Positions 51,936 to 64,000 of a DNA stretch of 64,000 nt are shown one piece after another. Position numbers and translations under genes: made by a program. The notes under the pieces are model-generated. The model searched no databases. It saw nothing but the letters and a program-made list of their open reading frames with translations, and was not told the origin of the DNA. The DNA is from Camarhynchus parvulus. Taxonomy: Eukaryota > Chordata > Aves > Passeriformes > Thraupidae. The stretch spans positions 17,211,820-17,275,819 of the forward strand of contig NC_044582.1 in assembly GCF_901933205.1 (NCBI RefSeq), written 5' to 3'. Numbering within the stretch: the stretch's first letter is position 1; every line of letters begins with the position of its first letter.

Positions 51936-54900
51936 GGAAGCAAATGCTACAGTTTCCATAAATGTAAATATTTTATCATAAATTTATATTGTCTTTCCCT
52001 CTAACCGGTGAGTCAAGACCCAAGAAAGTTTGGGTTGATTATACCCTTAAACTTAGCTAAATACAACATGTAATACAAGCCAAGATCAAAGTCCTACAGT
52101 AACAAAAGCTTTCCCATAAATAAACCATATATTTTTCACTAACAGAACAGATGACTATTAAAAAATATATATTTTTTATAACCTTGTATAGGATGCTGCT
52201 AAACTAACACAATCTTCAAATAAAGCTGTCTTTATAGCCAAGCATAATAGGAGCAGCGAGTTGACCAACAGCAGCTATTTCCCCAAAATACAGCATTTTT
52301 TATTACTGCAAAGCAACAGCTGTTACAGTGAGAACACTGAATAAGAGAGACCAAAATTTCAATGCTTCCTTTAAAAAATGCTGCAGGAAGAGAGCATTGT
52401 ACAGTCCCTTGTTAGTGCACATAAAGTTCACAGGAATGTTTCCTAGGCTGTTTTCAGTTTTCCAAGTGAATTTCCATGCAGGTATCCTCAGAATAAACTC
52501 AGATCCTTTTGCTGGATGTGATGGAGAAGTCACATAAAACCCCAGCCAAACTGACTTCACTCAAGGATCAAAACAGCACAGCCTTAAATTATTGTTTCAG
52601 GCCTTTCCAGCACCTTGCTCTTTCTCCCACAACATTATACATTCGTCAGCTGCCCCAACACCATTCCTCAGAGCCATGGAAAGAAAAACCAGGAGCTGAC
52701 AGCACCTCAGAGAACAAACACTGTTCTGTTCCAGGATGAATCACACCCAAAGAATTAATATTTTACATAAAAAATTAATTTAGACCACATTTTGCCCTCT
52801 TACATCACAACCACCAGAAGTCATAAATCTTAAATAATACCATTTCCATAACTGAAATGGGTTTCTAAGCCCATGTGCTCATTTATTGCAACTACAGACC
52901 TTCAGAACCTTCCTTGTCTTTGTGTTGTCCAACAAATTCTACGGGCAGGATGGGACTGGGTGGGAGCACCTTGGGAAGGGATGTGGGACATGCTGGAGGA
53001 TTGGGAAGGCAATCAGCCCAGAGGCACCCAGACAGGACCCGCCACAGCCCTGCAGTGTGAGCTGCTGCAACGTTGTAAAAACTGGAATTGTTAATCACTG
53101 ATGCAGGTGAAGACTGTTGACACAGAAAAACAGCTTTTGGGGAAACAAGCAGCAATGCATATCCATCCAAAAATGGAGAATATGAGCCATGCTACATAAA
53201 AGAATCATTTCCCACAAATTAGCAGGAAGCTCCCCATCTCACCTTTCAGAGCAGCTCAATCACCAGACTCATCACACAGCTGCCCAAATACCAGCACTTA
53301 ATTTCTCTACAAACTTCTGTATTCTCTTGTCTGGCACAGCTTTGATAATGAAAAATCAGCATGCAGAACAGGAGCAGGGCTCTTTATTAGCATGACACAG
53401 TCAAGTCCCAATCTCTGACCTTGGAGAGCACTGGCTGCTCCTGAACACCATGCTGGTCTGATTTTCTGGTGTTCCTGTAGCAGATTCAGAGGACTGAAGG
53501 TCAAATCCAGACATGTTTGGAAGTGTATCAAGAGTGATTGTTTATCCTTGAGCTTCTTTGTAAGGTTTTTGTTTGATTTTTTAATAAAGCCACTATTCCA
53601 ATCACAGTAACACCAGGGAGGAGAGCTGTGTCTTCTAACAAAACTTATTATTACATGAACTCATTGGGAAGGGACATCAAGTCCTCAGGGTAAATAAAAT
53701 CCCTTAAAAGGTGGACTAATAATGGCACAGCTTGTTGACTTTTACAGATTGAACTGTATCCCTCTGAAATCAGAGGCTCTCATCCTGCTGAAATAGCTGT
53801 CTTGATAGATAAAATATAACTGGAAACAAAGACCAGAGATCAGGACAGAAGATGGTATTGAGGCGTGGTGAATCAGAAGAGGATTCACTTTTCAGCACCC
53901 ATGGGATGACAATATCCCACTGATCAGTGAAAGAAAAGGCCAGAAACACACAAAGTGTTTCTGCATTTTATCTGCTGGACTAAAGACTGGTTTATCCACC
54001 AGCAGATCTTTACAACTCTCTCCAACTGGTCACCAAACTGAAGTGCTTTCATTAGTTTCTCCTGCCTTATTCTTTTCACCTCTTCCTTGAATTTATTACA
54101 CCTCACTTCTAATCTCCTTTCATCTGAAAAGCAACTATTCATGGAAAAAATGAACAATTTATTACTTAACCCTACCAGGCCAAGGCTCTAATCCTGCCAC
54201 TGAAAATATTTTGGTAAAAATGTTACAAAAATCCTGACTACAAGAGAAGAAAATCCAACATAAAAACCAAGCTAAAACTGTAATTTGCAAATTAAATGTT
54301 TTTATTGCCTGTTTATAGTTCGTCATATAGGAGGAAGTTTAAAATTAGCAACTGAGGCTTTCTGACTCCTGAAACAGCATTTTCTTCTCCTTTCCCCTGC
54401 TAACACATGTATTTGCCTCATTGCTTTAATAACAAGTCCATAAAGTTGTATTAACTGAAATATACACACCATTGCAATAAAATGGAGAGAAAAACCACAA
54501 TTCAGCTTTGCTGAAAAATCTTTGATTCTGCCCAAAGTGAGAACAACAGAACGAGTTCCTACCCATACAAATGGATGTGAAAACTGCATATTCCACTGGG
54601 TTCCCTCCTTTCAAGGAGTTTATTAAGTTTATTAAGCCAAGTTTTCAGTCTCAAGCACTGAGACTTGGAGTGGCTGAGAAAGATTCCAAAATGTGGAGTG
54701 ACAGTGATGGATCAAACCTGTAACAGCTGCACTGGAACACTCCTGTGATACTCAAGACAATTAAAAGATAAAATAAAAATTTGTGGATTCATGAGGGGAA
54801 AACACTACCTGGAGCATCTCTGTAAGCAAAATGAGACTGAGAACAGTGAGATTTTAATAAATCAGAACTCACCTCAGAGCCCACTGACCACATTCACTGT

Positions 54901-57900
54901 AAGCACCTGCCAGAGGTTTCTGCTTTGTGATCCCATGTAAGTGAGAAGGGATGGGGCAATATCACATCAAACAGCACAGCCGTGCTTTGGAGAGACACAG
55001 AACATGGTGCTATGAAAAATCCAGAGCATTTCTGATGACAAAGCTGCTCCACACATACAGCTGCTGGCGTGTGGCAATGCTGAGTTATGCGGCGTTTTGT
55101 CAAGAAACCTGTGTGATATTTCACCCCCAGACACCAGTTCTGTACACAGGAACTCTGTAAGATTTGCAGGCACTGCTAGAACTTGCACCAAATCCTGTTT
55201 ATTTTTTTAAGTAATACACAGAACACTTGTTTTTTTAAGTGAATACACAGAATTCACTGTGAGAGGAGCAGGATTCAATTTTCCAGCTGTTTTTTTTTTA
55301 ATTCAGGTTTCCAGCTCCAAGTCCAGCAACACCCAAACATCTTACCACACTTATATCAATTGCCCTTTATTGTCAACACATATTTGTTAGTAATCCTACC
55401 GTGTTCTGAAAACTGCAGAACAAGGATTCAAGCTCTATAAACATAATTGTGCCTTAATAGCCATGAAAATATTTATTGTATTGCTGCATCAGACCCACTG
55501 CTATTCAAAGGAGCAGAACTTGTTAAATGTACTTTAGGTATAATTCTGTGTTGGATGTTCAAGTGCCTAAATGAGTCAGACAAGCAAATCTAAGCTGTTT
55601 TCTTGAGTGGGTAATTCTGAAGTGGGGACTCTGTTTGATGTCAGCCCATAATGAAGCACTAATTCACAGCCCACTCGCCCTGGTAAAAGTCACATTATTA
55701 AAAAGAACGGAAATTCCACTCTCTCAGCTCTTGAGGGCAAATAACAGCCTCAGCACGTTGTAATAGCTATGCTGGTAATGAGAACTGCTGGAGAAAACAG
55801 AGGAACACCAATTTGTTTCTTTAAAAAGAAAAAACAAACACACTTAAAAAGAAATAAGAAAACCCAGCAACCTTCACCACCATCCCCTAACTCACCTGTG
55901 TGCATGAACAAACCTTCTTCCCCACCCACCCTAAACCCCAAAATTTGCTATACCCAGGCACTGCTGTGATCAAGAACTTGGTATTTCTTTAGACAGACAC
56001 CCAAAACTAAATGTGCACTTTGCTTAATTAATTGCCACCAGGATATTTGGGATACACAGCCTGTTAACCCCAACAGGAATCACCACACCAGGGCTGAAGT
56101 GAGCCACTGAAAAACCTCCTGCTGCCTTGCCAGGGCCTAGATGGAACCTGGGAGAAACACACTGAGCTAGGAGTGAGGGATGAGACCAAAAATTATCTCA
56201 GTAATCAATTTCTGCTGGGCAGAACGAGAGGACAAAAATATTCACAGTGCAGGAGTGAACATCATTCATCAGATTTGTCACTTGAGAGATTCAGAGGCTG
56301 CTGGGGAAGCAGCTCCAGGGTTTCACTTGCTCAGGCTGGTGCTGGGAAATCACAGAATTCCACACCAACAAAATCCCTTTCTTCCATGCCACGCGGCTGA
56401 ACTTGCATTTTATGCCCTGAAAGCTCCACAACAGAGCAAGCCGAACAACCTCCCACCCTTCGAGGCTCATTTTACACCCAAAATACTACTCAGACAACTT
56501 CTGAGTTTGGAATATTGTCCCCATCTCTTCTCATGTCAGTCCCACCAGCAGAGCCCATGTGAGAGCCCACAGAACACCACAGAAATCCACTGAGTTTGAA
56601 ATACAGAAATCCATAGAAATATTGCCAATAAAATGCAGCAGACCTCAGTGCAGAACAGACCCTGCAGGCTGTTTCCATCTCATGAAATGCTGAATATCTC
56701 ACAGGTGAACAACCAGCCAACAGCAGCAAAAAAAAAACCCTAAAAATCTTTGAAACTCTTCCCCTTCCCTGTATCAACTTGAGGTGCAGGAAAAGATGAA
56801 ACAGGAGACATTTAAATGCTCTTACACTAATTAAAGGAGAATAATTCAAAAGTCTGTGTTACATAAATGCAAGCAGGAAAAGCTAAAAAATCATTGGCAC
56901 AGATGTATCAGAGTGTGGTGAACAGGAGATGCCAGCATGGGAAGAAGTAGAAGAATTTGCAATAATGAGGGGAAAGATGGACAGAAAGGGATGAGGTGAT
57001 TTGTGAGCTCTGTGGAACTGAAGGAAAGGACCAGAGACAGCAGAGATTTAAAAAAAAACCAGTAAAATAATATTAATAGCATAAAAGTTGAGTCAACATC
57101 TGATAAGCAGGGAGTATTTTTTTTTTAAACATGTTTTGCACCGGCAAAAATGCACTGAAAGAACTGGAAAAAAAACCAAACCAAGCCCTAACAGCGTTAC
57201 TAGGGAAATACATGTTTTGAAAGAAAAATGTTCTCCAATAGGTATTTCCAAAAATATGCCTTTCATAAATTCGTATTATCTGGGAATTACCACTCAACTC
57301 CAGGCAAACACAGCACTGAACAAAGCAATTCAAGCAATTTCAGAAATATCTCAGGAGGCAAGGATGTTTGCTCAAGGAAATTATCCTACAGTCGACTTCT
57401 CAGATGCAACACAGATTTTTTTTTCCCCTCTAACACTTTCCCAAAACAAGCCCTAAGAACATCCTGGCAGTCTACTGAGCACCAGGCCTCGTAAGCACAA
57501 AGCAGGTTTAGTGCTGAAGAACACCAGGCTATTCACATTTTAATAGTTAAACAGATGGCTAAAGCCCTGCCAGATCTAGCTCTAATTATCTGAAGGTTTG
57601 TTTATTTATTAAATATGCAGCAATGTTCCCAAAAAGCCTTTCCTCAATAAATAAATCAATGAAAACCATCCGACAACAGCTCAGTTTTAAAGCACTGGGA
57701 ACATGCTGATGACATTGGGATTTGATTTTTTTTTTACTCTCACTGACTTCAGTCCTTTATGTTTCCAGAGATGGCACCTTCCACACAGAGAAATGCACAG
57801 ATTCTGCCCCAAGTATTAAAAAATGTCATTAAAAGAAAGGGTTCCTGGATAACCAGGATCTGCCATCTCCTCCTTCACAAGGTATGGAGCAGCTGGCACT

Positions 57901-58189
57901 GATCCCAGCTTTGACAGGGGCCACCTGGGCCAGCCCAGATGTGACAGTGACAAAGAACACGCACAGCAGATGGAGAAGTGTCCTGCCCACAGATGTCCCA
58001 CCCTGGCTGCTCTCCACAGCCCCAAACCACCACCCGGAGTCAGCAGAAAAATCCAATGCTCACAGCCATTCCAGACAGCTGTGCGCTCATCCAAACGTGG
58101 GGCCTTACCTGGGCTGAGCAAAAAATAACGTGAAATATTTTGTTGTATGTGCAACGAAACACATCATCTCCTCATCCATCAACAGTGAG

Positions 58190-58290
58190 TAATATTATTT
58201 ATATTATATAAAAATAATAATATATATATTATATATATTATATGATTATATAATAGATGTATATATTATTACTATTAATATATACCAGTG
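58190..58290. repeat. AT-rich low-complexity run
   Basis: TATATTATATAAAAATAATA and similar units with almost no G or C; no LTR context recognised. Confidence 0.8.
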
Positions 58291-59895
58291 TAATAATAAT
58301 TATTTCATAGCAGTGAAATAATAAACCAAGAATAAGAGACCCAGCCTTAACTCCCAACTCACCCTGCCAGAATCACCTGCGCCATTTTCTGTTCCAAAAA
58401 TCAGTTGGGATTTATTTCCAGGTCCAGCTGCTGTTCAGTATTTTTAACTGGGCATGTTAAACACTGGGCATTAACACATGTTAATGGACTTTTATTTTTT
58501 GTATTTATTTTAATAATTCTCCTCTTTACTGGTTCTCAACCTCGGGTATGTTATGCCTCAACTCTTTAATAAAAGAAATACAAGGGAACCTGGAGAAGGT
58601 GACTATTTCTACATAACTGAATTCAATAACCCACTCAAAGTGAGCTGTAGAGAGGATAAGGTGCAAGGATTGATTCACACCGTAACAAAAATAATATTTA
58701 CAGAGGAATTTAGGAGAAATTTAAACTTTTAATTCTATTACTGAAGATGAAAAAGAGGCAGAAATAAAAGTAATATGTTTTCAGAGTACATTTGCCTGGC
58801 TCATGCAGAGGAAGAACAGTTATTTCACTTATTAACTATTCACATCACAATTTGAAGGAAGAGGTGGGCGAATTTCCACGTTTGACAAATAAAGCACCTC
58901 AGACTCAGTATCCTGAACACAGCATTTGGGACTGACATTAATTGCTCCTGTGAAGTTCAAACTCACCATTTCTGAATCAGGGACACAATGTGCTCTTCCC
59001 TGGACTCCTCTCCAGCCCCAGCAGGACGTGAGTGAGCACCAGGATGTCACCACAGCCTAAAACAGGTTCTGCAAAATTGCTGCAAACATTTCTGCCTGAG
59101 AATCTCTGGGGTTACTCGCTGGGATTAGACTACATTAACAGGCTCAGAAGGACAGCAGAGATAAGAAAAATGATCTATTTCTATCCCAGCACCATACAGC
59201 AACACTGAGGTTGTAGCTTAATGGACGTTCAGGAGCACATCAAAGCAAACCAGAAGAGATTTTGTTCACTTCCTTCACAGTTGCAAAAATGTGGCTAAAG
59301 CAGACACGATGGAGTTATTTCCTTACAGACTTCAGGGAACAGGAATGCAGGGAAAGGCATTTCTTACCCTGATGCCATTTGCAGCTGACAAGCAAAACAG
59401 GTATTTTCTGTGGCAGATAAGGCAGAAAAATTGAAAGAAGCCCACGTTACTGTGATGTGGACAGTGGAGATGTTTAAAACAATACTAATCTGCCAGGTTC
59501 ACAAAAAAAAGCAAAAATGAAAATTAGAACTTTATCTCCAGGAGACAGACCATGGAAGAGTCCATGAGGCACAGTAATTTCTCCAGTGCTGAAGATGAAA
59601 GCCAAATGATGAAGTTTCCCACCGAAGTCACATCTCCAACCTGTGCACAAGCACGAGCTGTTAATTAATTATTTAATGAAAAGCAGAAGAAAACCACTGC
59701 ATAACCTAATTCAGCATTGTGCAAACTTATTACTCTCTAGTCCCTAATAAAATTAAAAGAACACACTGAGGCTGAAAACTCAATTACTTGGAGGTAGAAA
59801 ATGCCAGAATTAAGGTTGCCAAAGACCACAAACGTTGTCAGAGGCACAAAGCAGCAGCCCCATCAGCGAGATTCCAGCACTATGGCTCACACCAG

Positions 59896-60290
59896 TGCCA
59901 TGGACGTATTTCCTGAAAAATCCTTTTGCTAGGATTTTCTCCTGAGAAACGGAGAGGCCTCAGAAACGAAATGTAAACAATGATTATCTGCTGCTGTGGA
60001 ATGCAACAGGTGCATCTGTGATTGGTCTCATGTGGTTGTTTTAAATTAACAGCCAATCACAGTCCAGCTGTGTCTGACTCTCTGGTCAGTCACAAGATTT
60101 TATTATCATTCCTTTCTATTCCCTTCAAGCCTTCTGATGAAATCCTTTCTTCTATTCTTTAGTATAGTTTTAATACATCATTTTCTTTTCATATAATATG
60201 TATCATAAAAAAATAAATCAGCCTTCTGAAACATGGAGACAAGATTCTCCTCTCTTCCCTCGTTCTGGCACCCCGGCGCACATCACCACA
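59896..60290 (+). mobile_element. Solo LTR, copy I
   Basis: The element begins TGCCATGGAC, ends CATCACCACA and is flanked by exact 6-bp duplications CACCAG at 59890-59895 and 60291-60296. It holds AGCCAATCACAGTCCAGC and AATAAATCAGCCTTCT with no expansion. Antisense to CNTN3. Confidence 0.92.
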
Positions 60291-63200
60291 CACCAGGGCT
60301 TCCTGCTATTAAAGCAGCCACTTTCCTGTCTTACCTGGAAACCTCTGAAGTGCTGCTGAGTGTGTTTAATTAGTTTTCAAGAGCCTGAGTGCTCAGTGGA
60401 CGGTGTGAGGCTACTGTGCACCCAGGCTCTGAGCTCTGGCTCCGCGCTCCTGGGCGGATGTTGAGGGGAACCAGAGGAGCAGTGGCTGCTCCAACACACA
60501 GAGCTGGACCTGTGGTTGCTGTTTTGCTGCTGTGGAGCTGTGTAAACAACTTTCTCACGCGTGTACTTGCCATCAGCAGCTCCCAGCAGGCAGCACAGGC
60601 TCCCTGGTGCGGGATGAAGGGATTTGGGAGCAGCTCCAGGGGATGCCCAGAGCAGCTCTTTGCAGGATGCTCCCACCACAAGGTCAAAGCACTTGATCCT
60701 GGAGGCTTCTCTGAGGCACGACAGACCCAAAGGCTGCAGCCAGGCAAACCCAAGTCAGAATGACAGCCCCAGGTCAGTTACTGCAGAGTGGGGCAGGGCT
60801 AACACCAGGGTCACACAGTGAAACCCGGCTGTGATACCTGTGAGGCCAATGCAGAGCTGTGAATAACCTCTGGCACAGCTGATTTTCTCCACTCTGAGCA
60901 CTGTAAGCACCACCTTTCATCCCACTGCTCCTGCCAGTGATAAGCCCAGGCTGATCAGCCCAGCCAGGGTGACAGATTCCACCTGCTTGTCATCAAGCAC
61001 AAATTCCCCTCGCTCGGCCACACATCCACTTGTGCCCCTCTCTAAAATCACAGCAGCCTTTTCAGGACGTGTGCCAGAGCTTCAGCCTGGTTACAAAAGC
61101 TGTCTTTCAATATTAATCATTGCTCTGACCCAGATGTAGCAGAGGCACGTGGAAAACCCAATCAGTGTAATCCCCAGGCAGATAACAAATCCCAGGTTTT
61201 GCTTTATGAACGATAATCGTTACACAATTAAACAAAAGGGCAAAGAGATGACAAAACTGCATCTGGCCTGGCTCAGGCTGAACTGGGACCTGCAGTGTCT
61301 GGAGCAAGAGCAGGAGACCCTTGCAAGCATGACTTAGAATAAATTAAATTCACTACCCAAAGCTTTTGTGGTGAGAATTCAGTACCTGGAGCTGCTGGGT
61401 CACCTTGTGCAGAGACAGATCAATGCAACCCAGGGCGTGTGGCACACCAGGAGCTCCCCGTGCCCGGCCCTCTGCCCGCCTCTGGGATGGGACAAACCAA
61501 TCCCACCCTGGCACAGAATCAGTAAACACCACACTCTGCAAGGATGTTCAGGTCCCACAGCTTTAGACACAAAGCTCAGACCCGAAATCACAAGATAAGT
61601 TGATTTTTTTCTTCCCCCCCCACTCATTCATTATAAGGCAATAAGGTTTCTTGAAGAAACTAAGACAGTAATTCCACTGAATGCTCATCAGGAAAGACAG
61701 GAGAAAAATAAAGGATGAAGCCAAGATGCAATTGGCTTAAAGAGGTGCTAAAGTAACTTTTAAATGGAAGCAAAAGAGAGATACAGAAAAAGATGAAAGA
61801 GTAAGTTAGAGCAGCATGTGTTATTAAGAGCTGAAGTTATGAAATACTAAGGAGAAAAATGCTACATTTTGCTAACTAAAGCAGCATAAAAATTCTTCTG
61901 AAGAGAATCTGAAATAAAATCAGGAAGAGAGATGTAGTAAGAAATCAGAGGTTCAAAACCAGCTGAATGCAAAGGAGTGTTAACAACAGACAAGAAAATG
62001 CAAAATACCTCTGTTAATATCAGATTATTAAGAATCAAAAGCATCATATCACACACTCATACACTCATTTGATACCCAGGGAAGCCTCTGGCAAATCACA
62101 CACAAGAGCTCAGCCAGCAGATGAGAGGCTGTGGCAGGGCAGAACCAGCCCCTACACCCAACAAATCACTGCCTCATTTGATTTTTTAACTTAATTAGTG
62201 GTAAAATAGCAGTGTGTACAGTAGAGGCAATCAATGCCATTCCACGTCATTAGCTGTGACAATGACAGTAAGTTCATCCAAGGAACCTGCACTCAGGGAC
62301 AGGATTCCTGCTGGGGCTGGCTCCTTTCTCCTCCCCCAGCTCTCATTCCCAAAATCAGGAATCCCTGTGACCCCAGCACTGCCCCTGCAGACATTCCTGG
62401 TTTTCTGCAGTGGTACCACTTGTAAATGACAAATGGCTGTGGACAAAACACTGCTGCAACTTCAGACTAAAGTGATTCCCACACATCATTAATATTTCAA
62501 CCCGGCTTAGCTTGCTTTGGGTAAAGAGGTTTTGACTCAGTTACTTCCATTTCAGGAAAACATCTGTACAACATTTTTGTAAAAAGCTGTAGAAATAAAA
62601 AGTGCTAGGAAAACAAATGAAAGCATTTGAAACACAAGTGGTAAAGAGAGCTTCTACCCAGCTGGTGAGTTCATCTTCCCAGCCTGCTCCATCCCCCAAA
62701 AGCCAGTCCAAACAGATTATCCAGGAGCACTATTTTTTTCTGCCCTTCTTGCAGCAAGAGAGCAAAAAGAAAAGGCAGGGATCATCTGAGCACATTAACC
62801 TCCCTGGAAGAGAAGGGAATGAGACAAGATCTTTAGAGAATTGCATTCTGTCTGCCTCCACAGTAATGGCATTACACTTGAATGAAAGCAAAATTATGTG
62901 GAAGACTGTTAGTTTACTGAGGGGTCAAGGAGATGACAGCTGTGGCAGGAGGAGGCAAACCTTTAATATGCCATGATGGACCAATGTGCACATCCTTCAG
63001 TGGATGAATAAATGTGGCTGAACAGGATTACACCTGAGCAAGCAACAGCACAGATTAATAAATTCAGCATCAGACCATTCAACAACAGAGGCTGCAGGAG
63101 TGGGAAAAAAAAAACAACTCCTGAGAAATAGCTGAGTTCTGCTACTCCATTTAGGACATAAATACAACCCCAGTGTTGCTGAGGAGAGTTTAATAGACTG

Positions 63201-64000
63201 AGACATGAAAGTAAGGAGAAAACCCCCAAAACCAGGGAGACCTGAAATCTTTTTGCTGGTATCTGAGCAGAATTGTTCCATGGCAGATGCTCCATGTGCA
63301 GCCTGATCCCCAGCCCAAGTCACACTGTTCCTTGCAGGGTGATGTAATCCTCAGAAATATATCCTTAACTACAATTGAATAAAAAGTCATGGGCTGAAAA
63401 AATACAGTTCCATAAAAAAAAAAGAGAGATGTCTCGCTGCACAGGGCTGAGAGAAGCAATAACAGGAAAATAAAATCAGGTACTGCATCTCTTCTCATAA
63501 GTACAGAGAATTGGTTATTAAATGAGACTCCCCATAAGTCCCAGCCTGGGCTCTCTGTAACTGCTCAGTGCCACAGTGGATGAGAAACAAGACATAAAAT
63601 ACATAATCAATACCAGAATAGAGACACCAGCAATGCAGTGTAATAGGAGCAGCTCTCTAACTTCCACTGCTTCAGCTTTAAGATGCCTACTTGGCTTTGT
63701 AATGAACATCAGAAAGCAAAATACACAAGCTAGCAGCAAACTGGAGCTCTGAGAAAGTATCTTTAAAGTAAGGTGATACGCAGTGGAGGCAGTGAAATTG
63801 TTATTTGCAATCTGTCCACATTTATTGAGCTGCAGCCAGGGGTTAATTCAGCCAAACTCTGCTGTGTATTTCTTATAAATTCACTGAATGTCAGAGTAAT
63901 TCTGTAGATCACAAGATCTGTGCTTGTTATAGATGACAGCATCATTTAGGCTGGGAAAGATCTCCAAGAGTCTCGAGTCCCCAGCACTGCCAAGTCCCAC

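Larger units (their letters stand above)
51224..64000 (-). other. Upstream CNTN3 intron (partial)
   Basis: 12.8 kb upstream of the first Ig2 exon. I looked for the contactin Ig1 motifs (RWQLNG, GTYQCFATNS, SREAKLQFA) and found no match. It contains a CR1-like fragment (about 51840-51935), an AT-rich run (58190-58290), LTR copy I and one unexplained short minus-strand open frame (53924-54157). The rest shows nothing recognisable. Confidence 0.7.

Noticed and set aside
60377..60763. Overlapping open frames of 117-127 codons on both strands in a GC-richer patch
   Set aside because: No recognisable domain, no start or splice context, and frames on both strands look equally open; probably chance in a less AT-rich stretch.
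51224..64000. Possible contactin Ig1 or signal-peptide exons
   Set aside because: Searched by eye for the conserved Ig1 motifs on the minus strand and found none; these exons are probably beyond the right edge.
1..64000. CRISPR arrays, operons, tRNA or rRNA genes, integrated bacterial systems
   Set aside because: The sequence is vertebrate intronic and exonic DNA; the tandem repeats lack spacer structure and no RNA-gene signature was recognised.

Overview
The window is bird nuclear DNA, most likely from a passerine. It carries CR1 LINE 3' fragments, many solo LTRs of one endogenous-retrovirus family, short-to-medium introns and abundant microsatellites. I see no bacterial, viral or organellar gene content.

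One gene is visible: CNTN3 (contactin-3, also called BIG-1 or PANG), a GPI-anchored neuronal adhesion protein of the immunoglobulin superfamily, on the minus strand. I mapped 19 coding exons by hand from splice sites, reading-frame phase and similarity to vertebrate contactins. They run from 51223 down to the stop codon at 436-438, all introns are GT-AG, and every exon junction keeps frame. The 2,729 coding bases give about 908 residues, from the start of Ig domain 2 through Ig6, four fibronectin type III domains and the C-terminal GPI signal. The signal peptide and Ig1 (about 120 residues) should lie beyond the right edge, and I found no exon for them in 51224-64000. Each Ig or FNIII domain is built from exactly two exons.

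Layout, low to high coordinate (3' to 5' of the gene): 3' UTR start, GPI exon and FN4 (1-2852); FN3, FN2 and FN1 exons, densely packed (6732-10952); Ig6 and Ig5 (12041-23597); Ig4 (25067-27281); Ig3 (35216-36457); Ig2 second half (37337-37540); Ig2 first half (51128-51223); then 12.8 kb of upstream intron. Introns hold nine solo LTRs of one family. Five have 6-bp target duplications (one of these with a single mismatch) and a sixth has a 6-7 bp duplication; eight lie antisense to the gene. The rest is CR1 pieces, pentanucleotide and hexanucleotide arrays, and several local duplications of 33-350 bp.

I do not see a new gene system. The most unusual structure is in the 427-bp intron within FN1. 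The exon's 5' splice site has been copied into a six-fold tandem array, each copy holding the same 15-base exon/intron junction. The two nearest extra donors are in frame and stop-free, so they could add 8 or 16 residues to FN1. The rest of that intron is almost entirely a second, purine-rich minisatellite running to the 3' splice site.
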